A DNA stretch of 21,757 nucleotides, taken from contig JAUWSP010000003.1 of the NCBI GenBank assembly GCA_030610025.1, positions 1 to 21,757 on the forward strand, in the 5' to 3' direction. The position numbers and the translations under genes are program-made. The DNA is from Acidobacteriota bacterium. Its GTDB lineage: Bacteria > Acidobacteriota > Thermoanaerobaculia > Multivoradales > JAHEKO01. Shown here piece by piece: positions 7,510-15,987 of the stretch; within the stretch, counting starts at the first letter, position 1; each line of letters starts with the position of its first letter. The notes under the pieces were generated by a model. It made no database searches, was not told the DNA's origin, and saw only the letters and a program-made list of their open reading frames with translations.

Positions 7510-8232
7510 ATGATCAAGCTCTCAGATATCAGTCGTACTTTCCAGGTGGGCAACGAGCCGGTGCACGCCCTTGTGGGTATCAACGAAGAGATCCAGCAAG
7601 GCGAACACGTAGCCATCATGGGGCCATCCGGCTCTGGCAAATCCACGCTGCTCAACATCCTCGGCTGCCTCGACAAACCCTCGACGGGTAGCTACCGCCT
7701 CGACGACCAGGAGGTGGCCGAGTTGGATGAGGCGGCGCTCACCATGGTGCGTCGACACCAGATCGGGTTCGTGTTCCAGTTCTTCCACCTGGTACATCGG
7801 CTTTCGGCGGCCGAGAACGTCGAGCTGCCGATGATCTTCGCCGGTCAACCAAGGGCCGAGCGCAGGCGCCGGGTCGCTAGCGCCCTGGAAGCCGTCGGAC
7901 TCACGCCCCGTGCCGAGCACCTCCCCGATCAGCTCTCCGGCGGAGAGCGACAGCGGGTCGCGCTGGCCCGAGCGACGGTGATGGAGCCCGAGATCCTGCT
8001 GGCTGACGAGCCGACCGGCAACCTCGACAGTGCCTCGGGACGAGTCGTCCTGGATCTCCTGGATCGGATGAACGACGAGGGCCTGACACTCATCGTCGTC
8101 ACCCACGATCTGAAGGTGGCGCACCGAGCCGATCGCATCCTGGTCCTGGTGGATGGCCGGATCGAACGGCGGGTTGCCGGCGACCAGATCAGCGAGATTC
8201 TGGCCATGCTGGCCGAAGACGACGAGGCATGA
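7510..8232 (+). CDS. ABC transporter ATP-binding protein, MacB/LolD type
   Basis: A 240-residue ATPase that would energise the two permeases encoded directly downstream. All the usual motifs are present: Walker [10 protein letters not shown] (38-46), Q-loop Gln90 in FVFQFFHL, signature [14 protein letters not shown] (142-155), Walker [14 protein letters not shown] (162-174) and H-loop His199 in VVTHD. The FQFFHL and [10 protein letters not shown] patterns place it in the MacB/LolD/FtsE group that works on lipoproteins, peptides or envelope substrates, not with classical importers. It is free-standing, unlike MacB, where ATPase and permease are fused. It is 19 bases from the first permease, so cotranscription is near certain. 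Confidence 0.93.
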   Translation: MIKLSDISRTFQVGNEPVHALVGINEEIQQGEHVAIMGPSGSGKSTLLNILGCLDKPSTGSYRLDDQEVAELDEAALTMVRRHQIGFVFQFFHLVHRLSAAENVELPMIFAGQPRAERRRRVASALEAVGLTPRAEHLPDQLSGGERQRVALARATVMEPEILLADEPTGNLDSASGRVVLDLLDRMNDEGLTLIVVTHDLKVAHRADRILVLVDGRIERRVAGDQISEILAMLAEDDEA

Positions 8233-8251
8233 GACCTCCGACGAGTGGCAC

Positions 8252-9451
8252 ATGACGCTGGCCGATCTATTTCGATTTTCTCTCAAGGGCCTGACCGGCC
8301 ATGGACTGCGCACAGCGCTGAGCCTGCTGGGAGTCGTGATCGGAGTGGCGGCGGTGTTGATTCTGACCGCCCTGGGGGAAGGGGCCCGTCGTTACGTCAT
8401 CGACCAGTTCGCCGGTCTCGGCACCAATCTTCTGATCGTAGTGCCAGGCAAGACAGAGACTACCGGTACGGTAGGGGCGGGAGGAGTGCCCAACGACCTG
8501 ACGTTGCAAGATGCCGCGGCGCTCGTCCGCGCGATTCCCGAGATCCAACGAGTGGCTCCCCTGACCATGGGAACCGAACAGGTCGCCTTCGGCGAGCGCC
8601 GCAGACAGGTGGCGATTCTGGGGACGACGTACGACTACATGCTGGCTCGGCAGATCGAGATCGCCAAAGGCACCTTCCTCCCCGACGAGGAGATGTTCCG
8701 CGGCTCACCGGTTGCGGTCGTGGGTCCCAAGCTGGCCAGGGAGATCTTTGCCGGTGAAGACCCCGTCGGCAAGATCATTCGAGTCGGCGGCTGGCGCATG
8801 CGCGTCGTCGGCGTCCTGGCATGGCAGGGCGTCAAGATGGGAGTCGACTTCGATGATTTGGCGATGGTTCCCGTGTCCACTGCCATGCAGATGTTCAATC
8901 GGACGTCGCTGTTCCGCATCCTGATCCAATCTTCCAGCCACGCCGACCTCGACATGCTGCGCGACAAGTCCCGCCAGTTGCTCACCGAGCGTCACGGCGA
9001 GGAGGACATTACGGTCATCAGTCAGGACGCCCTGCTGACGACCTTCTCGGGCATCCTGGCAGCCCTGACTCTCGCGCTGGGCGCCATCACCGCCATTTCC
9101 CTGACCGTCGCCGGAATCGGCATCATGAATGTCATGCTGGTCTCGGTCTCCGAGCGCACGAGGGAGGTGGGACTGCTCAAGGCACTGGGTGTTGGCAGAC
9201 GCCAAATCCTCTCCGTCTTCCTTGCCGAGGCGGCCCTTCTCTCCACCTTGGGAGGTCTGATCGGCCTCGGAGTGGGATGGTCGGCGGTCGCAGTGCTGGT
9301 CAGGATCTATCCGGCATTCCCGGCCTCTACGCCCAACTGGGCGGTGGCGGCCGCCCTCACAGTTTCCATGGCAGTGGGCATCACCTTCGGGCTCCTGCCA
9401 GCTCGGCGCGCGAGTCGGCTCGACCCTGTCGCGGCACTGGCGGGCCGATGA
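8252..9451 (+). CDS. FtsX/MacB-type ABC permease, first copy
   Basis: A 399-residue permease with the MacB layout: one N-terminal transmembrane helix (about 20-42, in [20 protein letters not shown]), a large periplasmic core domain (about 45-270), and three C-terminal helices. The last section ends with the conserved [16 protein letters not shown] pattern. FtsX-family features include [15 protein letters not shown] after helix 1 and [13 protein letters not shown] in the cytoplasmic coupling loop. I start it at ATG 8252; upstream in-frame codons overlap the ATPase gene and encode no plausible membrane-protein N-terminus. Substrate is unknown. It is clearly paralogous to the next gene, suggesting the active exporter is a heterodimer. 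Confidence 0.9.
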   Translation: MTLADLFRFSLKGLTGHGLRTALSLLGVVIGVAAVLILTALGEGARRYVIDQFAGLGTNLLIVVPGKTETTGTVGAGGVPNDLTLQDAAALVRAIPEIQRVAPLTMGTEQVAFGERRRQVAILGTTYDYMLARQIEIAKGTFLPDEEMFRGSPVAVVGPKLAREIFAGEDPVGKIIRVGGWRMRVVGVLAWQGVKMGVDFDDLAMVPVSTAMQMFNRTSLFRILIQSSSHADLDMLRDKSRQLLTERHGEEDITVISQDALLTTFSGILAALTLALGAITAISLTVAGIGIMNVMLVSVSERTREVGLLKALGVGRRQILSVFLAEAALLSTLGGLIGLGVGWSAVAVLVRIYPAFPASTPNWAVAAALTVSMAVGITFGLLPARRASRLDPVAALAGR

Positions 9452-9527
9452 TGGTGAACGTCACGACTCCTGGTCGGTGGGCCACTGAACCCCATCTTCT
9501 CGGGAGGCCTTCCGCGGGTGTGAAGCC

Positions 9528-10724
9528 ATGCGAGAGTTGATTTTTCTCGCCCTGAGGGCCATACGAGGACACCGTCTTCGTTCCGTCTTGTCCATGCTGG
9601 GAGTCGCCATCGGTATCGCCTCGGTGATTCTCCTCACCTCCATCGGTGAAGGCACCCGTGCCTACATGGTGTCCCAGTTCACCCAGTTCGGCACCAATCT
9701 GATTGGCATCAACCCCGGCAAATCCGAGACCTCGGGTCTGCCTGGAGCTCTCGGTGGCACGACCCACAAACTGACCATCGACGATGCCGAGGCCCTGACT
9801 CGGATTCCCGGTGTCGAGGAGGTCGTGCCGATGACCTTCGGATCAGCCCGCGTCGAAGGTGGCGGAAGGGGTCGGAGCGTCTTCATCTACGGTGTCACTC
9901 CCGAGGTCCCGGTCGTCTGGCAGTGGGGCGTTCGAGTCGGCTCCTTCTGGCCATCGGGTGATCCTCGTCGCGGAGTGGCCCAGGCCGTGCTGGGGACAAA
10001 ACTCAAGCGAGAGCTCTTCGGCAACGGCAATGCGCTAGGTCGGTTCGTGCGTATCGCCGGGTCCCGCTTCCGGGTTGTCGGCCTGATGGAGCCCAAGGGA
10101 CAATTCCTCGGATTCGATCTCGACGACGCAGCCTACATCCCAGTCGCCTCCGCCATGAAGATCTTCAACATGGACGAGCTCATGGAGATCGATCTCACGT
10201 TCACCAAGTCCAGCCTGCTGGACCAGGTGGAAGAAGATGTACGACGTGTCTTGACCGACAGGCATGGCGGCAAGGAGGACTTCGCCATCACCTCTCAGGC
10301 AGCCATGCTGGAAGTCTTCGGCAACATCATGAACATCATCACCATGGCGGTGGGAGCCATCGGTGGTGTTTCCCTCCTGGTGGGTGTGATCGGGATTCTC
10401 ACCATGATGTGGATTGCCGTCGGCGAACGAATGAACGAAATCGGCCTCATCCGCTCCATCGGTGCCACACGACGACAGGTGCAGCTGATCTTTCTCACGG
10501 AAGCCGCGACTCTATCCACCCTCGGTGGGTTGATAGGAGTCGGTTTTGGCCTCGGGCTCTGTGCCTTGCTCCGTGTCGCCGTACCCGGGCTGCCGATTCG
10601 GACACCCTTCTTGTTCGTGGCCCTGGCCGTGACCGTCAGCTTCGCCGTCGGCCTCCTATCCGGCGTGATGCCGGCCAGGAGGGCAGCAACCCTCGATCCC
10701 ATTGAAGCTCTCAGGGCGGAATGA
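9528..10724 (+). CDS. FtsX/MacB-type ABC permease, second copy
   Basis: A 398-residue permease with the same layout as its upstream neighbour: N-terminal helix (about 17-38), periplasmic core, then three C-terminal helices ending in VMPARRAATLDPIEAL. Shared landmarks are LGVAIGIASVILL, FGTNLIGINPGKSETSG, and GERMNEIGLIRSIGATRRQ in the coupling loop. The two proteins align along their full length, with clear divergence in the periplasmic core, so this is an older tandem duplication or two specialised subunits. The 76-base gap before it is wider than the other gaps in the operon. The ATG has no strong ribosome-binding site at the usual distance. Substrate is not deducible. Confidence 0.9.
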   Translation: MRELIFLALRAIRGHRLRSVLSMLGVAIGIASVILLTSIGEGTRAYMVSQFTQFGTNLIGINPGKSETSGLPGALGGTTHKLTIDDAEALTRIPGVEEVVPMTFGSARVEGGGRGRSVFIYGVTPEVPVVWQWGVRVGSFWPSGDPRRGVAQAVLGTKLKRELFGNGNALGRFVRIAGSRFRVVGLMEPKGQFLGFDLDDAAYIPVASAMKIFNMDELMEIDLTFTKSSLLDQVEEDVRRVLTDRHGGKEDFAITSQAAMLEVFGNIMNIITMAVGAIGGVSLLVGVIGILTMMWIAVGERMNEIGLIRSIGATRRQVQLIFLTEAATLSTLGGLIGVGFGLGLCALLRVAVPGLPIRTPFLFVALAVTVSFAVGLLSGVMPARRAATLDPIEALRAE

Positions 10725-10725
10725 T

Positions 10726-10737
10726 GGCCCTGGGGCC
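10726..10737. terminator. small GC hairpin at a convergent gene junction
   Basis: GGCCC (10726-10730) and GGGCC (10733-10737) form a compact inverted repeat in the 16-base gap between the second permease and the convergent AMMECR1-like gene. The loop is very tight and there is no T-run, so a terminator role is uncertain. Confidence 0.2.
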
Positions 10738-10740
10738 GCC

Positions 10741-11334
10741 TCAGCCGGCTTCGCTCCAACTCTCGGTGGTGTAGCGGCGGACCTGGGTCTCAGGTGACCA
10801 GAAATCTACCCCCAGACCGGCCTTTCGCTTCAGCTGATTGAGAAACATGGCCGGATCGGGAAGCTCTTTCCACACCGCAGGCAAGAATGTGCCCCGGTGA
10901 TGACGGTGCTCCAGCACCAGGCCATCGATCCGTGGTCTCAACTGCCGGAGCAGGTCCGCCTCGCTGTCGAACTCCATCGACTGAAGAGGAGACAGCAACG
11001 ACACCTGTATGACGGTGTGGTCCAGTTCCTCCCTGGCGAGCGGAGAGAATCGGGGATCGCGGGTAGCAGCGGCCAGGGTATTGCCGCGCAGATCCTCGAT
11101 CAGGGGTCGGTAAGGCAGGATCGTACCGATACACCCCCGCAGCGCGGAATCTCTACGCAGGGTCACGAAGCAGGCTCCGACCTCCCGGAGCCAGGGCTCT
11201 GCGACCTCTGGCTCGCCGGGGACATCGAACAACTCGAGCAGGGCGTTCCGCGCGATCCTGAGGAGGGCTTCTCCTCGATGCTCATCAGTCAGGGACTCTT
11301 CCTCCTCAGGTCGGCTCGGCAAACGCGAAGGCAC
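10741..11334 (-). CDS. amrA: AMMECR1-family protein (AmmeMemoRadiSam system protein A)
   Basis: An AMMECR1-domain protein of up to 197 residues. The family is widespread in bacteria, archaea and eukaryotes; its biochemical role is not firmly established. It often occurs beside MEMO1-like and radical SAM genes. Characteristic stretches are CFVTLRRDSALRGCIGTI, RDPRFSPL and HHRGTFLPAVWKELPDP followed by FLNQLKRKAGL. The listed span uses GTG at 11334, which overlaps the MEMO1-like gene by 29 bases. GGAGGA lies directly after the MEMO1 stop, eight bases before an in-frame CTG at 11292 (residue 15). Homologues usually begin near that point (LTDEHRGEALLRIAR), so the true protein may be about 183 residues with a rare CTG start. 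It is the last gene of a minus-strand cluster. Confidence 0.88.
   Translation of the reverse strand: MPSRLPSRPEEEESLTDEHRGEALLRIARNALLELFDVPGEPEVAEPWLREVGACFVTLRRDSALRGCIGTILPYRPLIEDLRGNTLAAATRDPRFSPLAREELDHTVIQVSLLSPLQSMEFDSEADLLRQLRPRIDGLVLEHRHHRGTFLPAVWKELPDPAMFLNQLKRKAGLGVDFWSPETQVRRYTTESWSEAG
11300..11305 (-). promoter_or_regulatory. ribosome-binding site pointing to an internal CTG start of the AMMECR1-like gene
   Basis: On the minus strand GGAGGA follows directly after the TGA of the MEMO1-like gene (11308-11306). It lies eight bases before in-frame CTG at 11292. No ATG, GTG or TTG lies in frame at a suitable distance, so either CTG is used or initiation occurs at GTG 11334 inside the upstream gene. 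Confidence 0.4.
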
Positions 11335-12109
11335 CGTACCCGACGACCTGGGAGCGATCGCCAGCCGTGTCGCCGGAGCTTCGCAGGTCCAACAGGCTCG
11401 CGGTCAAGCCGTGGTCGACAGCTGCCACCAGCAAGCCATTGATGGCTCCGGCCCCGCAGGCCTGGTCTGGCGAGATGGGCGAGCGCAGTGCCAGAACCTC
11501 CTCGGCGGTTCTCTCGTCCACCGCCCGGGCCTGCGAGTACTCGAGATAATGGGACAGATCAGAGCTGATGACGAACCGCGTCTCGGAGCCACCCCAGACA
11601 CGATCCAGGACCTCGGCCACTTCGCCGGGCGTCGCATCACCGACCAGCAGCGGCAGGACACTGAAGGAGTCGAGCATCACCTGGAGGAAAGGAAGCTCGA
11701 CCTCCAGACAGTGTTCCGGGGCATGGGCCGCCCGGCTGACTCCGACCTGCGGCAGCTCGAGTACCTGATCCACCAGCTCGGCATCGACCGGCACGACGCC
11801 CAGCGGCGTCTCGAAACCGTCGACGCCGGGTAGCGCGAGACCCCGCACCGGAACTCTGTGAGCTGGACCCAGGAGTACGATCCGTTCGATCTGCTCGGCC
11901 TCTTGCCCCAGAGGCGCAAGAGCCGAGCCCGCTATCGGGCCGGAATAGACATAGCCGGCGTGCGGGGCGATCACCGCCTTGGGGGCTGCTTCCCCGCCCT
12001 CTCTTCCGGGGGCCTTCTGCAGCAACTCCTCTACCACGGACAAGAGCTCTCGGGGTGAGTCCGGATAGAAGAGGCCGGCGACTGCGGATCTTCGAACCTC
12101 TTGCATCAC
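11306..12109 (-). CDS. amrB: MEMO1-family protein (AmmeMemoRadiSam system protein B)
   Basis: A 267-residue MEMO1-like protein. The fold is related to LigB-type non-haem dioxygenases; human MEMO1 has been linked to redox and copper handling, but bacterial roles remain unclear. Motifs expected for the site are present: APHAGYVYSG with His50, GPAHR with His84, HAPEHCLEVELPFLQ (129-143), SSDLSHY with His187, and ACGAG with Cys218. The C-terminus has SSGDTAGDRSQVVGYGAFAF, a conserved family ending. It is 42 bases downstream of the SSS symporter gene and overlaps the AMMECR1-like gene, so the three are probably cotranscribed. The radical SAM member that often completes this set is not in the window. 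Confidence 0.9.
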   Translation of the reverse strand: MMQEVRRSAVAGLFYPDSPRELLSVVEELLQKAPGREGGEAAPKAVIAPHAGYVYSGPIAGSALAPLGQEAEQIERIVLLGPAHRVPVRGLALPGVDGFETPLGVVPVDAELVDQVLELPQVGVSRAAHAPEHCLEVELPFLQVMLDSFSVLPLLVGDATPGEVAEVLDRVWGGSETRFVISSDLSHYLEYSQARAVDERTAEEVLALRSPISPDQACGAGAINGLLVAAVDHGLTASLLDLRSSGDTAGDRSQVVGYGAFAFAEPT

Positions 12110-12151
12110 AGCAACCTCCCTGCCTTCGCGATCCTACTCCGAGCGGCAAGG

Positions 12152-13627
12152 CTATTCCCAGAACGGTTCCCACTTCTCCCTGGGAGACGGTGGCGTCAGC
12201 AGGCTGACGACGATCAGGGAGGTGAAGGACAAAAAACCAGCCGGATAGATGATGTAGTCATAGTCCAATGGCAGGTTCATGAAACCCAGGGGCAGGCTCT
12301 CCATTCCGGACCTGGCGAGCCCTGCAAAGACAATGGTTCCCAGTATTCCGGTGGCGATGGAGACCATGCCCCCCATCGGAGTCACCCGCTTCCACAGGAA
12401 GGCCGCCAGAAGAGCCGGGGTCACAGCGGCACCGACCATGGTGTAGGCGTAGAGTGCCATGTCCAGGATGTTCTCGAACTGCGTCGTCACCAGAAGGGTG
12501 ACGCCAGCCAGCAGGACGATCATCAGGCGCTGGAACCAGATAATGGTCTTGTCACTGGCATCGGGTCGGATGAACCGTTGGAAGATATCGCGAGTCAGGT
12601 TGGTGGAAGGCACCATGAGAAAGGTGTTGGCGGTCGAAAAGACGATCGCCGAACCACCGATCAGGAGAAGAATGCCGGCCATCAACGGCAGCTTTTCGAA
12701 TGCCAGCTGCAGCAGGACGGTCTCCGTCGTGGCTCGGTTCAACGCTCCATCGGCGGTGCGGAAGGCGGCATCGGTCCAGTACTGGCCGGCAGCGAAGATG
12801 GCGGTGGCATCCAGAACGACCTCGATGACGATGACCCCGACGATCATGCCGATGACGGCTCGCCGAGCTGACCGGCCGTCCACAGCAGACATGAACTTCT
12901 GATAGATGCTGCTCTCCCCCAGCAGGAGCAAGAACGTCGGCAGGAAGAGACCGAGCGCCGCGGCCACCCCGGGGCCGCCAAAAACGGTGAAGTGGGTCTC
13001 TGGAAGGGTGGTCGTGAGCCCTTCCCAGCCACCCGCTCCCTTGAGCGCCAGAGGCGCGGCGATGATCACACCCACGGTGATGAGAATGCCGTTGAACACG
13101 TCCAGGGCGACGATCGAAGACATGCCGGCCATGACGGTGTAGAGCACGACCAGAACGCAGACCACGATCTTGCCGGTGTCGGCGCTAATGGCTCCTTCCG
13201 TCACAATCTCGAGCAGCCTGCCACCGCCGATGAACTGATAGCCGGCGATGGTGAGATAGGCGATGACGATCGCGATGGTCCCCAGCACACGGGACGCGGC
13301 GTTGTAGCGGGTTTCCAAGATGTCCGGCACCGTGTACTGCGCGATCTTGCGAACCCGGGGAGCCAGGTAGTAGACGATCGCCAAGCCGAGCCAGGCGCCG
13401 GCACTCATCCAGAGGGCAGAGAAGCCCTGACGGAAGGCCCGACCGGCGCCCCCGAAGAGACTCCCGGAGCCGATCCAGGTACAGACCAGGGTACCGACGA
13501 GGAACATCGCCGTGACTCCCCTGCCCGCGACCATGAAGTCATCCTGCGTCTTGATCTTGCGGCTCTTGGAGATGCTTACCCCAACCAGAAACAGCAAATA
13601 GATGGCGATCGCCCACACGTAGATCAC
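12152..13627 (-). CDS. sodium:solute symporter family (SSS) transporter
   Basis: A 491-residue inner-membrane transporter of the SSS family (the family of PutP, PanF and ActP), which imports small solutes with sodium. It has around a dozen or more hydrophobic helices. Family landmarks are a short periplasmic N-terminus and first helix, a KTQDDFMVAGR loop, and SAIVFSTANTFLMVPSTNLTRDIFQRF in the late cytoplasmic loop, which matches the SSS signature region. Start is GTG at 13627 with GAGGAGG ending about five bases upstream. Substrate cannot be read from the sequence. Candidates include amino acids, carboxylates, sugars or pantothenate. A candidate promoter lies about 50 bases upstream, so it may head an operon with the two AmmeMemo genes. 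Confidence 0.9.
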   Translation of the reverse strand: MIYVWAIAIYLLFLVGVSISKSRKIKTQDDFMVAGRGVTAMFLVGTLVCTWIGSGSLFGGAGRAFRQGFSALWMSAGAWLGLAIVYYLAPRVRKIAQYTVPDILETRYNAASRVLGTIAIVIAYLTIAGYQFIGGGRLLEIVTEGAISADTGKIVVCVLVVLYTVMAGMSSIVALDVFNGILITVGVIIAAPLALKGAGGWEGLTTTLPETHFTVFGGPGVAAALGLFLPTFLLLLGESSIYQKFMSAVDGRSARRAVIGMIVGVIVIEVVLDATAIFAAGQYWTDAAFRTADGALNRATTETVLLQLAFEKLPLMAGILLLIGGSAIVFSTANTFLMVPSTNLTRDIFQRFIRPDASDKTIIWFQRLMIVLLAGVTLLVTTQFENILDMALYAYTMVGAAVTPALLAAFLWKRVTPMGGMVSIATGILGTIVFAGLARSGMESLPLGFMNLPLDYDYIIYPAGFLSFTSLIVVSLLTPPSPREKWEPFWE

Positions 13628-13675
13628 ATCAACCTCCTCGAAGCTCAGCCCAATGTCTCATCCAGAACCGCCCCC

Positions 13676-13704
13676 AGGATAGGAGAAGCAGAGGCGAGTC
13701 GCAA
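13676..13704 (-). promoter_or_regulatory. candidate sigma-70-type promoter of the SSS symporter operon
   Basis: On the minus strand TTGCGA (13699-13704) and TATCCT (13676-13681) are separated by exactly 17 bases, each matching consensus at four of six positions. It lies in the 118-base gap between the OPT transporter stop and the symporter start, giving a leader of about 42 bases. Confidence 0.4.
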
Positions 13705-13745
13705 GCAACAGCCTTCCACAGCGCGAGTTCGGCTCTCGACCGTCA

Positions 13746-15782
13746 TCAGCCGTCGGTCTCCTCGAGAGGCAGCCACACGAGCGCCCAGGCCACTATTCCA
13801 AACAGGAGGAGGGCCAGCCATCCCCCCCAGGCGCCCAGCAGACCACTGGTGTCGAACCCGAGCCACGAGCTGGCAATGGAGCTGATGCCGCCCGGAGGAT
13901 CGGGCGGCAGGGCGAAGTAGAGCGCCGCCAGAACCACTGCCATGAGCGCCTCACCAGCGATCAGGCCGGAGGCCACGAGGATCCCCTTGTTCTCCGAGGC
14001 CAACGTTTCCTTATCGCTCAGGCTCCTGCGCTTACGAATGCGGTCGACGATCCACGCCAGGATTCCACCGACGAAGATCGCCGCCGTGGTGTCGAAGTGA
14101 AGATACATGCCGACCGCGATGAGCATCGGCGATGGTGACTCGATCAATACCAGGGCCAGGCCGAAGGCGATACCGATGCCGATCAACGCCCAGGGCATAT
14201 TGCCGCCGACGATGCCAGTGGCCAGCTGTGCCATCAAGCCAGCCTGCGGCGCAGCCAGATGTTCTCCGCCGATGCCGCCCGGTACTCCAGCGTGGAGGAA
14301 GACCATCGGCCACACCAGCACGAAGGCCACCAGGACAGTGGAGATCATCTCGGCGACCTCCATCTTCCATGGCGTGCCACCGAGAAGATGTCCCACCTTC
14401 AAGTCCTGGATCATGTCGCCCGCGACGGCCGAAGCGCAGCACACCACGGCGGCGACTCCGAGTACGGCGGCGACTCCTCCGACTCCGGTCACACCGATGC
14501 CGACCATGAGCAGAGCCGCGATGATCAGCGTCGACAGTGCCAGGCCACTGATCGGCTGGTTGGATCCACCAATGAGTCCGACCAGATACCCGCCGACGGC
14601 CGCGAAGAGAAATCCAGTCACGGTCATGATCAGCGCCGATACGATGGCGCCCACGACGCTGTGCGTGAAGTGCCAATAGAGCAGCGTCATCGGAATCACC
14701 GTGGCAACGATCCCAAAGGTGATCCACTTCAGTGACACATCCACCTCGAGGCGTGACCCCACCTCTTTCTCGGACTCGACCAGGGACTTCTTGCGAAAGT
14801 CTGTCAGGACCCTGCGAAAAGCCTGCGACAGCGATCCCCGCAGACTTACCAGGGTATGCACGGCACCCACCAACATGGCTCCGACTGCGATGGGCCTGAC
14901 GTAGTTGCGCCACACCGACACGGCTACATCGGCTCCCTCCGAGCTGCCAACCCTGGCCCCCAGATCGGGATCGATGAAGAGCAACAGCGGCACCAGAAAA
15001 AGCCAGCCGAAGGCTCCTCCAGAAAAAGCTACAGCCGCGAGCCGGGGCCCGATGATGTAGCCCACAGCGATGAGAGCGGGCGAAGCGGCGGGTGCGGCGA
15101 TGAAGGCGCCCCCCCGGTGCACGACCTCTCCCATGGGCGCCTCAGGGCTGCCATGAGTGACCACCGATTTCGGGAAACGCAGGAACCACTCCTTGGTGTA
15201 GGCGATCAACTCGATGCCCCTGGCGTTCTTGAACAACTCCAACACCGCGCTCAGCCCGATGGCCCCGAAGACGTAGCGGGCACCGCTCTCGCCCTTCTGA
15301 CCGGCTTTGACCAATTCGGCACAGGCAGCCGATTCCGGGAATGGCAGCGCCGCGTCTTCTACCAGGGTGCGGCGCAGGAGAATCACGAAGAGAACACCCA
15401 GGACACCGCCGACCAACATGATCCAGGTGCTCGACCAGTAGTCGAACTCCTCCCAGACGGGCTGCCCGTCGACGCGAGCGATCAAGAAAGCAGGGATGGT
15501 GAAGATGGCACCGGCTACCAGAGCCTCTCCCACCGACGCGGCTGTCCGAGCGATATTCTGTTCCAGCACGTTGCCCCGCAGGAACGGCAACCGGAAGGCG
15601 GCGATCGCCACGACCGCAGCTGGAAAAGTCGCCGAGATCGTCAACCCGGCCTTGAGGCCAAGATAGGCGTTGGCCGCGCCCAGAACCACCGCCATCAAGA
15701 TTCCGAGAACTATCGCCTTGAGGGTGAACTCCGGAAGGTCGGTCTCCGCAGGAATGTACGGAGTGAACCGTTTCGAGGACAT
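13746..15782 (-). CDS. OPT-family transporter
   Basis: A 678-residue polytopic inner-membrane protein of the OPT (oligopeptide/YSL) superfamily, expected to import oligopeptides or metal-chelate compounds by proton coupling. It has about 16 hydrophobic segments, normal for the family. Landmarks are NAYLGLKAGLTISATFPAAV (38-57), NVLEQNIARTAASVGEA (71-87) and the later GLIGGSNQPISGLALST motif. I start it at ATG 15782, preceded by GGGGGAAGT. A longer in-frame start at 15845 would run into tRNA-Pro and is an artefact. The start is 27 bases after the CCA end of the tRNA, leaving little room for a separate promoter, so tRNA and transporter may share a transcript. Exact substrate is unknown. Confidence 0.9.
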   Translation of the reverse strand: MSSKRFTPYIPAETDLPEFTLKAIVLGILMAVVLGAANAYLGLKAGLTISATFPAAVVAIAAFRLPFLRGNVLEQNIARTAASVGEALVAGAIFTIPAFLIARVDGQPVWEEFDYWSSTWIMLVGGVLGVLFVILLRRTLVEDAALPFPESAACAELVKAGQKGESGARYVFGAIGLSAVLELFKNARGIELIAYTKEWFLRFPKSVVTHGSPEAPMGEVVHRGGAFIAAPAASPALIAVGYIIGPRLAAVAFSGGAFGWLFLVPLLLFIDPDLGARVGSSEGADVAVSVWRNYVRPIAVGAMLVGAVHTLVSLRGSLSQAFRRVLTDFRKKSLVESEKEVGSRLEVDVSLKWITFGIVATVIPMTLLYWHFTHSVVGAIVSALIMTVTGFLFAAVGGYLVGLIGGSNQPISGLALSTLIIAALLMVGIGVTGVGGVAAVLGVAAVVCCASAVAGDMIQDLKVGHLLGGTPWKMEVAEMISTVLVAFVLVWPMVFLHAGVPGGIGGEHLAAPQAGLMAQLATGIVGGNMPWALIGIGIAFGLALVLIESPSPMLIAVGMYLHFDTTAAIFVGGILAWIVDRIRKRRSLSDKETLASENKGILVASGLIAGEALMAVVLAALYFALPPDPPGGISSIASSWLGFDTSGLLGAWGGWLALLLFGIVAWALVWLPLEETDG

Positions 15783-15809
15783 ACTTCCCCCTTCTGCCGG
15801 GATGAAGAT

Positions 15810-15886
15810 TGGTCGGGGCGAGAGGATTTGAACCTCCGGCCTCACGGTCCCGAACCGTGCGCTCTACCAGGCTGAGCTACGCCCCG
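15810..15886 (-). tRNA. tRNA-Pro (anticodon CGG), CCA encoded
   Basis: On the minus strand a 77-base cloverleaf can be drawn. The acceptor stem CGGGGCG pairs with CGCCCCG, the D-arm contains AGCTCAG and CTGGTAGAGC, and the anticodon stem is CACGG/CCGTG. The seven-base loop TTCGGGA gives anticodon CGG (15852-15850), reading CCG. The T-arm contains GGTTCAAATCC, with discriminator A and an encoded CCA at 15812-15810. All stems appear complete. Confidence 0.96.
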
Positions 15887-15958
15887 AAGGAACCACGCAC
15901 CGGACTCGCTCGCCCGCCCAGGTTCTGAGTCGGGCGAAAAGCACGGGAGATACGCGGA

Positions 15959-15987
15959 AGAATACCCCCGGCGCCGGGTACGGTCAA
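15959..15987 (-). promoter_or_regulatory. sigma-70-type promoter of tRNA-Pro and probably the OPT gene
   Basis: On the minus strand TTGACC (15982-15987) and TATTCT (15959-15964) are spaced by exactly 17 bases and match consensus at five and four of six positions. A GC-containing discriminator (TCCGCG) follows the -10, as is typical of stringently controlled stable-RNA promoters. Transcription would start near 15952, some 65 bases before the mature tRNA 5' end. A 12-base palindrome (15967-15978) fills most of the spacer. Confidence 0.6.
15967..15978. repeat. 12-base perfect palindrome in the promoter spacer
   Basis: CCCGGCGCCGGG reads the same on both strands and lies between the -35 and -10 hexamers of the tRNA-Pro promoter. 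It could be an operator or simply a product of high GC content. Confidence 0.5.

Noticed and set aside
12992..13885. 297-codon open frame antisense to the SSS symporter
   Set aside because: The composition is rich in Asp, Gly, Arg and His without any domain, and the opposite strand encodes a clear transporter.
15783..15845. N-terminal extension of the OPT transporter (RPEVQILSPRP)
   Set aside because: These residues are a translation of the 3' half of tRNA-Pro, a common annotation artefact. ATG 15782 with its own ribosome-binding site is the real start.
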